Assembly (NCBI GenBank): GCA_023159155.1
Contig: JAJNNX010000006.1
Coordinates: forward strand, 1,116,001-1,180,000
Origin: Ustulina deusta
Lineage: Eukaryota > Ascomycota > Sordariomycetes > Xylariales > Xylariaceae
Direction: 5' to 3'
DNA: 64,000 nucleotides
Below, one piece after another: positions 23,640-34,420 of this stretch. The notes below the pieces were generated by a model. It ran no database searches and was not told where the DNA came from. It worked only from the letters and a program-made list of their open reading frames with translations. A program made the position numbers and the translations under genes. Position 1 is the stretch's first letter. Every line of letters begins with the position of its first letter.

Positions 23640-25988
23640 ATGGGCCAACCCTCTTTTGCGGCTTCGAACGCCATTATATATGTGACATATGGCGCCTTTC
23701 TGTATGTTCGAGAACAAGTAAGGCAGTAGCATCGAATCAGTTTACGGCTCTTGAGTTTGAAGCTGTGCTACCTGTTTTATCCCGAGTCCACCTTTTTTGT
23801 CGGGAAGGGCCTGTCTAACTATATCTGAACTTCTGCAGAATTATTGGAGTTGGCCTCGCCTTGAGAATGAGGAACCAGTCTAAAGCCGATTTCCTGTCTG
23901 GAAACCGATCGCAAAAGGGTCAGAGTCTACTTCTAGAGCGCCATGTGCTCTTGATCTTCATCCCCTGATTCGAAGCATGTCTAACTCTTGAGCAGCATTG
24001 CCTCTGGCACTCAATTTCATCGCTGCTGGTGAGTGAAGAGCTACTGTGCCGCTCCGGCAAATGCGCCTTTGCGCCTCCCAAGAGGTCAATCCAGAGCGGT
24101 GGCACACAAATGACGACACGAATGAATACGATGTCAGCCAGCCTGCGAACCCGCCAGGCTGGCCACGATGGTATGAGATTAGAGTAACGGGTTGCACACG
24201 CAAGACTGTAGGTTTATACCCAAGTTCAAAAGGTCATCTGCCCCTGAAGAAAGCAATCTTCGTTCTTCGAGGCCGTTGTTGCTTCAGGGGCAGGTAGACC
24301 GTGGCTCACTACGGGCGCCGAATTGAAACAGCTCCTTCTAAATCCAACCTTTCGACCCGGTTGTCTGGGTGCCTGGGGGAGATTTATGAGGACTCTGCGG
24401 ATATGAAGCTGAGATTGTACCGTAATTACTCGATCAAGTTAATGCTTGCGTGGGAAATGTGCTGCCGCTTCGGTCTCCCCCCTCCCCTTTCCAACGTGCG
24501 TTCTTGCTGACCCTCAATCCTTACCGTTTCAGCCATGGGATCTGGCATTCTGTTTTCATACCCCCAGCTAGCTACGCTTGCCGGTCTCCAAGGCGTCATT
24601 GTGTATGCCATCTCCTCGGCCGCACCGATCCTTATTTTCGCCTTTCTCACGCCCATCATCCGCCGGAAGTGCCCAGAAGGGTTTGTCCTCACTGAATGGA
24701 CGCGCCAGCGGTATGGGCTTGCCACCGCGCTGTACCTAAGCGCCTTGACACTCCTAACGCTTTTCTTGTACATGGTCTCAGAATTGTCTGCTATTGGCCA
24801 GGTAGTGACAGCGCTAACCGGGCTCGATGGGTTACCTGTGATTATCGTGGAGGCTGTTGTTACTACCATCTATACCTGTACGTTTTTAAGCCCATTCATG
24901 AGGTCACAGTTAACACATATCCCGCAGCACTCGGAGGCTTCAAGATCTCCTTTATTACCGACAATATTCAGGGTACTATGATCGTTGGCTTAATCATCAT
25001 TGCCACCATCACCATCGGTGTTAAGATAGACATAAAGCCAGAGCTTATTGAGAGTTCTGGGTTGCTGAAGCCGAGCCTGGTCGGCTGGCAACTCATATAT
25101 ATTCTCCCCGTAGCCATCCTCACTAATTATTTCTTCCTCGCCAACTTCTGGTTGCGTGCTTTCGCATCTAGGACGGACAAGGATTTGTGGATTGGCATCT
25201 CGATCGCCACTGTTTTTATCACTATTGTTCTGACCCTAGTCGGCGCAACGGGGTTGATTGCTGCATGGTCTGGTGCTTGGCCGGGCGATCCACCACAGGA
25301 GGATGGCTCTGTCGCCTTCTTCCTGCTCCTCGAACAGCTCCCCAACTGGGTTGTAGGCATCGTCCTCGTTATGGCTGTAGCTCTCAGTACGGCGGCGTTT
25401 GACAGCCTGCAGTCAGCCATGGTTTCAACCGCATCTAACGATCTTTTCCGTAACCGGCTCAACATCTGGTTCGTCCGCAGCGCCGTCGTGCTTGTAATCT
25501 TCCCTGTCGCCGTGCTCGCCGTCAAGGCCCCAGGCATCTTGCAGATCTACCTAATAACGGATCTACTATCCGCGGCCACGATTCCCGTCCTCGTATTCGG
25601 GTTGTCTGACCGTTTCTACTGGTGGCGTGGCTTCGAGGTCGTCGTGGGCGGGCTCGGTGGTATCCTGACCGTCTTCATCTTTGGTACTATCTACTACGGT
25701 AGCGCGCAAAAGGGCGGGGAGCTCCTCATCGTGCAGCAGGGATTGTACACAGGTGATTGGGGCGCGTTTGGTGCCTTTGCGGTGGCGCCGATTGGTGGTG
25801 TGATCTGGGGCTTCATCGCGCTTGCGGGACGACTGGGTTTCCAGTACATGCAATCCAAGATCTATGGCTCTCGATTTGATGCCCTGGATCGTCCTATTTC
25901 TGCGGGGGTTATGTCAGAGGAGCATCTCAACCCGGCTGAAATTCAGGATGAAATTGTGTCTACCAAGTCTGCAGGCAAGTTCTTCTGA
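23640..25988 (+). CDS. solute:sodium symporter family transporter (urea-transporter-like)
   Basis: Five exons: 23640-23701, 23839-23918, 23996-24028, 24533-24877 and 24928-25988; 526 residues. The protein is strongly hydrophobic with about 13 segments and reads as an SSS-family symporter: RNQSKADFLSGNR after the first helix, ALNFIAAAMGSGILFSYPQL, EWTRQRYG, SFITDNIQG, and the helix pair around NYFFLANFWLRAFASRTDKD. The segment ALSTAAFDSLQSAMVSTASND matches the region that binds sodium and solute in this family. Fungal relatives include Dur3-type urea/polyamine permeases; the substrate here cannot be read from sequence. The tail (SEEHLNPAEIQDEI) is cytoplasmic. Exon 3 is only 33 nt, and intron 3 is 504 nt, far longer than the other introns (50-137 nt), with two hairpins. 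Confidence 0.88.
24029..24532 (+). repeat. long intron with two inverted repeats
   Basis: Intron 3 of the symporter gene, 504 nt from GTGAGT to TTTCAG. It holds a perfect 9-bp stem at 24137-24145 / 24155-24163 with a 9-nt loop, and a perfect 12-bp stem at 24238-24249 / 24282-24293 whose arms extend imperfectly to about 18 bp. It could be a small inserted element or a structured intronic RNA. No target-site duplication was identified. Confidence 0.5.
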
Positions 25989-27191
25989 GCACTCACTTAG
26001 CACAATTTATTTTGCCCAGCCTAGCTACTGTCGGCTATTCTATAGACCAAAGATGCGACGTGTGGTAATTCGGGGTTCGGGGTTGTGAATTGTTAGAATA
26101 TCGCTAGAATATCGAGAGATGTTGAGTTGATAGACGGAGGAATTTTCGGAAAAGAAGGTTGAAGTGGCGGTTAGGAATTAGACGGTCGATGTCGAGCATG
26201 AATAATGCTCGATAGATGCTGAATCCGAACGTTAGAGCTTGGTGTTTTACATATAAGCTCCATCATTGTGAAGATCAGAAGCTCATACTCGAGCGATTAA
26301 CTCAGTCTATATTGACGCAATACATTGTATGTCAAGATATATGAGATGATGTCCTGTGGTTACGGTCGTACTTGAATATACACGCTCCTTCGTCAAAGTG
26401 AACCTAGCATCGAAACCCGTTCCTGGCTATACTCGGAAATGCACAGAGGGCCGTATTCTACCCCTCCCAAAAGAGCAAAACACAAACTAAAACCGAACCT
26501 CACTAAACAATTGCATAAGCTGCAACGTGGTATCGTGATACATCGAAGATTCTCTTCAAAAGTTAAGAACGCGATGTGCGTGCGGACAAATGTAGTTACC
26601 AAACTTCTATCCACTACCCCTACTACGACGTTATAGCCCCTGATTTAGCAAACATGAATCCAAAGGGGGACTGTGCCGCAGCATTCGGATCTGAACAAGT
26701 GGTTATTTATGAACAGGTATCAATGAATCAGTCCGTGACCGGCTCTGACTAGCACGCTTCCGCAGTTTGTTTTCCGTCTGCGTTCTGAGTTTGGATAAGA
26801 ATCCGTGAAGCTAGTTCAGTGCCCTGAATATCAGGGCCCAAGAAGAAAAAAAAGTTTTTTGTTTTTTTTTGGGCACAACATGCATATGAGAGAAATCCAT
26901 GATTGATATATATCATGTAGCTTTTATTCTTTTTGGGCGATGTATGCAGAGTACAATTTATATATACAAATTTTGGTTTGATTTTTTTTTCCCTTCCGCG
27001 ATTATGAAGAAGGGAGGGACAATATGCTTGATGTATAGAGAGATGCAGTATTCATGAATACAAACAGCGCAAATTCTCTACACTTGGGACCCCCCCCTCA
27101 AAATAATAAGCCATGCACGCGTCTATTCATGGTTCGAGTTGATGGAGCGAGGGGGGGGGGGGGGGGGGGGGGATGGCTTGCAAACCCCCCG
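25989..27191. other. convergent spacer with homopolymer tracts
   Basis: 1.2 kb between the convergent stops of the symporter and MBA1. It contains an 11-bp tandem repeat (TAGAATATCGC type, two copies, about 26094-26115), T-rich tracts at 26850-26870 and 26982-26990, and a C run near 27090. The frame at 26439-26636 shows no motif. No gene is seen. Confidence 0.45.
27151..27172. repeat. G22 homopolymer tract
   Basis: An uninterrupted run of 22 G on the plus strand, 20 bp beyond the MBA1 stop codon on the 3' side, so it would be a C run in that gene's 3' UTR. It could form a quadruplex on the plus strand. Its length is likely variable or uncertain in assemblies. Confidence 0.95.
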
Positions 27192-28250
27192 CTACGACCT
27201 ACCTCGCCGTCTCGCATTGTTGGCCGTGGCTTCGTCGAACATGCGGATATCGTCGCGGATGGCCTCGTACGACATCTCGGGGAGGGTGCCCCAGATCTTC
27301 CAGGGCTCGGCCTCGTAGGTCTTGTCCTTGATCTCGGCCTGCAGGACGATGTGCTCGGTCATGTGGCGCTCGCGCGCGCCGCCGGGGACCTTGGCGCCGC
27401 CTTTGGCGTCGTCGTAGCGCGTGAGGCGCTGCACGCTCGAGATGCTCACGACGGCCTGCTTGATCAGCTTCATGGCCTTGCCGCCGGGGACCGGCAGGTA
27501 GGTGACGCGGAAGTCGGCGAGGCGCGGGTACGCGAGCCTGTCGCGGTAGCGCACGAGCTCCCACTCGGTGCGCAGGCCGGCGGGGCGGGCGTCGATGGTG
27601 CCGGCCAGGGTCTGGAACAGCTCCGTGGTGCAGACGCGGCGCAGCGTCTCCTTGTCGCCCGCGGCCACGGCCTCCGACATCTGCACGTGCAGCGCCTTGG
27701 CCGTCGGGATGCAGTTGCGCCTCCGCGCCCGGAACAGCGGCCACCGGAACGCCCGGTTCATCGACTCGATGTACACGCCCAGCATCGACAGCAGCGCGAA
27801 CGCCCGGTTCTTGGCGAGGAGCCACGCCATGCGCCAGAACTTGACCGGCGAGCGCGGGAACCGCCATACGGGCGGGGCCACGATGGTGTCTGTCCGACGG
27901 GGCGGGGCGAGAAGGTTAGCCGTCTTGTGCTCTGCTCTGCTCTGGCGGGCGAGGGGAGACTGGGGAGGGGGGGGGACAGACGCTCTGCATGGTTCGTGGA
28001 TCGGACAGAGGAGCGGTCACTTACAAGGAAGCAGGAACGAGGACCTGGATTCGCGCTTCAGGGCCTGGTCCTTCAGCGGCGGACGCCTGGGCGAGTTCCG
28101 GTCCCGTGGCTTAAGGGCGCGGCAGGCCGTGGTGGCGCTGATGGCACGGCGGTACGCGATGCCGAGATACGGCGATGCTACCGTGGACGTCCGCATGGGC
28201 TGCCTCAGCGGGAACAGCCACGGCCGTGCGGTGCGCGCGAGGTCGGCCAT
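27192..28250 (-). CDS. MBA1: mitochondrial ribosome receptor Mba1 / mL45-like
   Basis: Two exons on the minus strand, 28250-28025 and 27889-27192, with a 135-nt intron; 307 residues. The N-terminus (MADLARTARPWLFPLRQPMR) is Arg-rich and acid-free, as expected of a mitochondrial presequence. The body reads WLLAKNRAFALLSMLG, IPTAKALHVQMSEAVAAGDK, ELFQTLAGTIDARP, and ends KIWGTLPEMSYEAIRDD, matching the Tim44/mL45-like fold of Mba1. Mba1 holds the mitoribosome at the inner membrane for co-translational insertion and in moulds is counted as mL45. The gene is extremely GC-rich, giving long antisense frames on the plus strand, while both flanks are AT-richer. It lies downstream of the telobox protein on the same strand. 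Confidence 0.88.
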
Positions 28251-29100
28251 GGTGTTGCTGGGGATCGTGAGCGGCGGGGGCGAGGAAACGACGGGGTTTT
28301 CGAACTCGTGCTCGGATGGAGGCTCATGCCTCCCTCGCTCCGGTGCGAGCTATCAGGGTAGGATCAATTGGATATGCTCTGCTTGTTCGGTCGTCGTGGG
28401 GCTTCGCGGATATCCCCGTATGCGGCGGTCGCAGGTGGATGAAGAATTCGCGATCGTGAGTTGAAGCTTCTACAGCTGATCTGATCAGTTGGAAAAAAAT
28501 TATGTGGGGCTGAGAGGGACCCTTCGCCTAGGTATGTATCTTTAACCTACCGTACCCTACCTCCATTTACTTGCCGAGTATGCTGGTATCCGAACCTCCT
28601 CCTCCACCACCCATTCAACATTCCCGTTATTGTCTATTCCAGAAGCAATAAAAAGGATGAATAATTTAGGAAATTCGAGTTGGTTCGGCTATTCTCTTTT
28701 TTTGAGGGCACACCTGTAAAATAGCGTGTTCAATTCCGTGCTCCATATAGTTGACGGCGTGCGTTTTCTTGTTCTGAGAGGCAGGTTGCTAAACCCCAAG
28801 CGGATGATCGTTGCACCTTGAAACTTGGAACTATCCTACTGATCAGTTATCGTAGGATATTGCTATAGGATATCGTTATAGGATATTAGATATGGGTTGG
28901 GTGTGGAGCGAATTGGTAGTGCTCATAACAGTCCTGCTCAGAAACAAAACTTGTTCGTATTGGATATCATCAACTCGACCCGCCTCCGAATAATTTCAAG
29001 AATGAACCACGTACCAACCAAGGCTATATACAGCAAATGTCGAAACGCCAGATTCGTCACCTCATCCCGTGAACCCTTATACGCCCAGTACCAGCGAATA
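28251..29100. other. spacer between telobox gene and MBA1
   Basis: 850 bp: 3' UTR of the telobox gene and promoter of MBA1. It contains a period-12/13 short tandem repeat (ATAGGATATCGTT type, three imperfect copies) at about 28849-28887. The frame at 28897-29109 is without features. Confidence 0.45.
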
Positions 29101-31381
29101 TCAGCTTGATCCTTCCCTCCATAGGTTACGAATCACACGGCCGCGTTCATCGATGTCATCCTCCATCCTATCAGGATTGCGTCCTGAAGCAATGACATCG
29201 TTTTTTTCCTTCCTGCTGAGATAAACAAGGTCGAATCCACTCGGTAGGATTGCGTCCGCACAGAGGTATCCTTTCTTCAGGTTACGCGCCTTGTCACGAA
29301 TAGCTTGTTGGTTTCGGTATGTTTGAAAGCCCCCTTTCCTCTCCATTTCCGACCAGGAACAGTTGAGGCTCTGGTCGGCGATGAGGTCAAGCAGATGGTC
29401 TGTATCGACGTCACTCCACCTTTCCCGAAGTTGATGTCCCTTGCCCTTATTCGCGAGTTTATTAGCGCGTGCCGCCCGGCTCAGCGTGGCAAGGTCATCT
29501 CCCGTCATATTGGTGTTCGCCGGTGTATTTTCTGGTGACCGTGGTCTGCCTCCATTCTTGCCAAGGTCCACTGAGAATCGAGAACGTTTTGGAACCGGCT
29601 TCGAAACATTAGGCCTCTTGTTTTGATTCCTCCTAGATTCCTTCATGACCTGTTCGTTGACCTCAAAATCATCATCATCATCCACATAGTCCTCGCCTTC
29701 CTGGGGATGTGCGCGCTCCTCCGTCGCTCCTAGTTCATGAGACGCAGAACGAGAGCGAGAATCTGCGGCTTCAGTGCCCGGAGGTACGACATCACCACCA
29801 TTGTCATCTCCCGAGTCACCCAAAATCTCAGCTGGATCAAGTCGACGAATGGCATCTGTGATTTGCGACTCTGTCAATTTCCTTTTTGCAGCTTTTTGAT
29901 TCGACGGTAGCTCTACTCTAGAGCGTTTCGATCCGCCTCTTTCGGTCCGCCTCACTGCAGCTAGTGCAGCCGGGTCTTGAATAAAACTTGGCCTAGGGAG
30001 GTGTTAGTGAGTCTCTTGGCAAGAGAGATGTGATACAGTAGTCAATCCTTACTCCTTGGTGAGCGTCCTAAGTTGGTGATACTCCTCGTGTTCGCTGCTC
30101 GATTCAGAATCAGAACCCTCGTTTGGCTCATTGTCCTCGCTCAGAAGCAAGCCTTCCGATTGCTTCCGTTCAGCGCCATTATTGGTTTCTCTCTCGTTTT
30201 GGTCATTTGGCGGGAGATCACTCTCATTCATCTTCTTGGTCACATGCAAATACATGTCCAGAGCCCATTCCTGCAATTCTTCAAGAAGTTCATCCTGTGG
30301 AAATATTGCATTGAGAGACTGTTCTGTTTCGGCTCTTTCTGGTAAGGAAAGCTTGACAATGAGCCCACTCATTTGCGTCTCAAAACCTGTAGAAGAGGTA
30401 AAATCCTCGCCCTGCCCCTCGCCACCCAACTTTCTAAATGGCCCTTTGCGCAGCCGTTGCGTAGCCTCTTCTGATGTGCTGGCGGATTGTTCACAAAAGA
30501 GTATTGTTGCTAGAATGAGTGGCTCAGCCTTCGATTCCTCTCTGAGCAATTCGACTAACCGGCGACACCTAACACGAAATGCCAGGGTGTAACCTTCTGA
30601 CTGTGTCGAGGGGTATGAAGCTAGGAAGAGAGGAAATTCATCGTCCAAATCCTGTAGAAAAGACGATATATCCTGCTTGGAGCGCTTCAAATCGGAAAGT
30701 GAGAGCAGAAGAGAAACCAAGTTCGCTGTGCGGGCGTAATTCTGAATTGTGGCATGAGCACTCGGATCATCTCGATACGGCAGATCAGTCGACGCAAGAT
30801 CGATGTAGGCCGCACCATCCTTAGCAAACGGGCGACGCGCCATATGGAAATATTTCCTCGCCGTTTTGAGATACTTACGCTCTTCTACGGTAGGCTCAGG
30901 ATGCGTCAAAAGAGACAAAGCGCCGTACACCTTCTCACACCACCGGGAAAGCTTAGGCAGATCAAAGTCAAGGATGTCCTGCAGCCTCGCAGCTCTGTCT
31001 TCATATGACGACTCATCTTGGCTCTCTGCGTTGGAAGCAGCCATATCTTCAGCGCTCATAGACCCAGGGACCTCCGTCGCGGCTAAGCAGAAGGTGAGCA
31101 TGTGAGTTGCGACAGTTTACAATGAGATTCAACATACGGCGTTCCGGGCTGGCATGCTCGGCCAAACTCTTCGGAAAGTCATTTGTAGCAACGCTCTCTA
31201 GGCTCCGACGGCGACGGCGGCGGGTACCTCGTTGGGGAATTCTGGATTGTGTGGATTTGGATTGGGGTGATGAATGTGATAGCCCGGCGCGTTTGGAACT
31301 GCTCCTTGTCTGCCGAGTGACAGGACCGGGCTCTGGTGATTCTTCGCGGCGAGAAGTTGCGCGGGTTCGCCGAGTATTCAT
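29101..31381 (-). CDS. Myb/telobox DNA-binding protein, candidate telomere binder
   Basis: Three exons on the minus strand: 31381-31138, 31082-30053 and 29992-29101; 721 residues. The N-terminus is basic (RRRRRRSLESV). Residues about 105-290 are helical (LQDILDFDLPKLSRWCEKVY; LVSLLLSLSDLKRSKQDISS), which might be a TRFH-like dimerisation region. An acidic/Ser linker follows, with VDDDDDFEVNE and the basic patch PVPKRSRFS. At the C-terminus is a single Myb repeat, RERWSDVDTDHLLDLI (614-629), WSEME (638-642) and third helix AIRDKARNLKKGYL (655-668). The third helix has the telobox form (IKDKARN..K) seen in Taz1/TRF proteins. One C-terminal Myb after a long helical region is the TRF/Taz1 layout. 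The function is inferred; it could also be another Myb factor. Confidence 0.75.
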
Positions 31382-32681
31382 CGTTTCATGTACAGTATAT
31401 GTAGTCCATACATGTAGATGGAATGTTACGACGCAGAGGCAGTGATCTCTGGACACAGTACCTAGTTAGGGCTGCAAGGGACTGTCCTACTTGAGTTCAT
31501 GTGTAAATCGGAAGTAAACATTAAATAATGTACTATGTATGTATAGGACCCACTCACCCATCTATAAATACCAGCCAAACCTAGTAAGGTTAGGCTCGAA
31601 TTCGGTGGCTTAGTTCGGATTTGTGGAGGTGGCTGATGAGAATTGATGAGACTACTAGGTACGTACAGGTAAATACCAGAATTAACGACACTGTTTCATT
31701 GATTCTAATTGGCTACATGTAGTGTAGGCACCTACGTTAGTAGTATAGACGTCACATAAATGTAAGGTGCTGGGAATATCCAAACAACATTGTTATTTAT
31801 CTACTTGCTCCTCAGGTAAGAACCTGTTTTCGATACAGTTGCCTTCTCGACTAGAGGTAGGTACCGAAATGCGTGCAGCCTACCGAAGATTGGTACCCCC
31901 AAGGTAAATTAATTACCTACCTAGTACCCCAATTACACTACGATGATAGTGCGTTCCATGCATCCAGGTACACGCAGCAATACTACAACCCACCCATCAA
32001 AGGCCCTATCTATTTATAATTAATCACTCGAGGCCAGGCTCGACAGATTGGAAGCTACAGAATCCTGTCTAGTAATGAATAAGTAACTAGACATGGGCAC
32101 CTTGTCTGCCTACTTACGCATAGATTTAGTAGCAGCTCATCATTCCATGTTGGCAGACTAGTACCTACTGGTGCCGTTGTATAGGTACTTTAGGTACTGT
32201 AGTGCTGTACCTGCTATCTTATTACACTACACCTAGGTACCTAGTTCTACCCACAGCCTGCATGTGTGCTGTCGGTCATTTTGCATCATCATTGACCACT
32301 ACCCAGGTACTTAGATACTAGTAGGTAGGTATGTAGTGCTGAGGTACCCTGCACGCCCCCCTGAATGCCGGTACCCGTCCAATCAACCCCTTGACAGAAG
32401 ACAAGTGCCTTTTTTATAGTCACTCTCAATTGTTGTACTGTATCGAGACCGACTAGCCAGCATCAGCCTTCTACGCATACACTACGTCTTCCAACTTCTG
32501 TCTCCCCCTAAATCACGCTCATTACATACACACTACACTTTCCATCTCCATTCGTCTTAGTTCGGGTAACAGGTCTCTTTTCTACAATACTACGTCTGCG
32601 ATTTTAGCCAATTCATCCTATTCTCCTTGCTTCCTCGTAACCCAGCGCTCGGCACTTGACCAGTGCCATCCTCCAGTCACC
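31382..32681. promoter_or_regulatory. divergent promoter region dense in CCTAGGTA/TACCTA words
   Basis: 1.3 kb between the diverging telobox and GDT1 genes. From about 31650 to 32350 it is packed with TAGGTA, TACCTA and GTACCTA words, including the perfect 12-bp palindrome CTAGGTACCTAG at 32233-32244. Near GDT1 there is a TATA-like TTTTTATAG at 32411-32419 and a C/T-rich leader to the ATG at 32682. No gene is seen. Confidence 0.5.
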
Positions 32682-34420
32682 ATGAGATTCCGTCAAAGAC
32701 ACGCGCCTCTTCTCCTTCTCTTCTTACCGTCTCTTGCTCTCTCCTCCACTGCCGAAACAAAATCCTCCAAGAACAATCGAATCACACACGCCGATTCCGC
32801 GCTCGACGATGCCCTCCCCATAGATTCGGCCATTACTAGCAATTCGAAACCTCGGGTCGATGTCGGGACTAAGAACGCGCCTGTGGATGGCAAGGATGGG
32901 ATGCCTCATGAAGGCCCCTTCGTCAGCCTCTCGGACAAGATACGCAAGAAGGGAGCTGACGCCCACGCCAACACCAACACCGTTGAGGACTTGGATTCCG
33001 ACTCTAGAGACCTCCCATCCCTGAAAAATCGCCCGGCCGATCCCACCATCATCGACGGAAAGAAAATCCCGGACTCTAACGATGGTGTTATGGATGATCC
33101 GCATCGGAAACCGCCCAAGCAAGGCACTACCGGCACCGAAGGCGGCGTGAGTGAGAAGGACAAGGCAAGGAAAGCCAAAGAAGGAAGGACAGGCGAAAAG
33201 GCCGAAATGGTTCCTGCGACACCCAAGGAGAAGCCTCCTATGCCGCACAGCGAGCAAGAGAAGATGCTAGGCGACAAGGAAACCAAAATTGAGAAGGACA
33301 AGACCAAATCGGAAAAGGTCATCGACGACATAGCTGGGCTTGAGGTACGCGGTTTTCCATATCCTTTTTGCCGTCTGGCGTGCTAACCTAGCTAGAAACC
33401 TGCCGATTTGCCTGGAAAGGTATACGATCATCCGAATCCGCTCCCTGACTCGGCAAACAAGGACCATTTAGATGTCAGCAAGCCATCTAAACCGAGCGCC
33501 AAGCTCGAAATTGATGAAGGCGAGGCGAACGAGGGCATCATTCAACCTTTCCACTCCTTCATTCTCTCGCTTACTATGATATTGTTCTCCGAGGTTGGAG
33601 ACAAAACGTTCCTGGTTGCAGCCCTTATGGCTATGAAACACGATCGTATAGTCGTTTTCACGGCCGCTTTCGGTGCTTTACTGGTTATGACTGTGTTGTC
33701 GGCTGTGTTGGGGCACACCCTTCCGGCCCTGATCCCCAAGCGGTTGACGTCTTTTCTTGCTGCCGGGTTGTTTTTCGTCTTCGGTGCCAAGTTGCTCCGC
33801 GAAGGCTTGGCCATGGATCCCAACGAGGGTGTCACGGCGGAAATGGAAGAAGTCGAGATGGAGCTGGAGGAGAAAGAACACCAAGCATCAAAGAAAGGCA
33901 GACGATCTTCTGTATCTCCATATGCCTTGGAGATGGGCCTTGCTCGTGATCGCAAGCCACGGCCCCAGTCTCGGTTCCCGACACCGCCACGCAGCCCGTC
34001 GATGTCCCCTGCCCCAAGTTCTTCGCCCCGAGGAGGAATTGTAAGTGAGGTGACTGTGGGTCTCTCGAACCTCCTCTCCCTCCTCCTCAGCCCAGCCTGG
34101 GTGCAAACCTTTGTGATGACCTTCCTGGGTGAGTGGGGAGATCGGAGTCAAATTGCCACCATAGCTATGGCTGCGGGCCAGGATTACTGGTGGGTGACTT
34201 TGGGTGCCATGCTGGGTCACGCATGCTGTACCGGCGTGGCAGTCATCGGCGGTAGGGCTATTGCCGGCAAGGTCAGCCTCAAAGTCGGTGAGTAACTTTG
34301 CCTTCAATACCTACCGCGCTCTATCATAGTTTACTAACTCAATAATTAGTCACTGTAGGTGGCGCGGTGGCCTTCCTCGTATTCGGCTTCATCTATCTAG
34401 TTGAGGCACTTTATGCCTGA
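32682..34420 (+). CDS. GDT1: Gdt1-family Golgi Ca2+/Mn2+ transporter
   Basis: Three exons: 32682-33344, 33396-34287 and 34350-34420; 541 residues. A signal peptide (MRFRQRHAPLLLLFLPSLAL) leads a long hydrophilic Lys/Asp-rich segment (about 25-260), then membrane helices in two UPF0016 halves. Each half carries the family motif: EVGDKT at residues 287-292 and EWGDRS at 467-472. The two halves are separated by an acidic/Ser-Pro-rich loop (about 365-435). The C-terminus is GGAVAFLVFGFIYLVEALYA. Gdt1 exchanges Ca2+ or Mn2+ for protons in the Golgi and supports glycosylation. The roughly 240-residue N-terminal lumenal extension is longer than in yeast Gdt1 (280 residues in total). Exon 3 has two in-frame acceptors 9 nt apart; the first keeps the VTVGG wording and is preferred. 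Confidence 0.93.

Noticed and set aside
27054..28464. Long plus-strand frames (435 and 298 codons) over MBA1
   Set aside because: Arg/Gly/Ala-rich text from antisense GC-rich DNA; the minus-strand gene has family-like sequence and a proper intron.
32693..33331. Antisense frames over GDT1 exon 1
   Set aside because: The plus strand has a signal peptide and joins in frame to the Gdt1 membrane domain.
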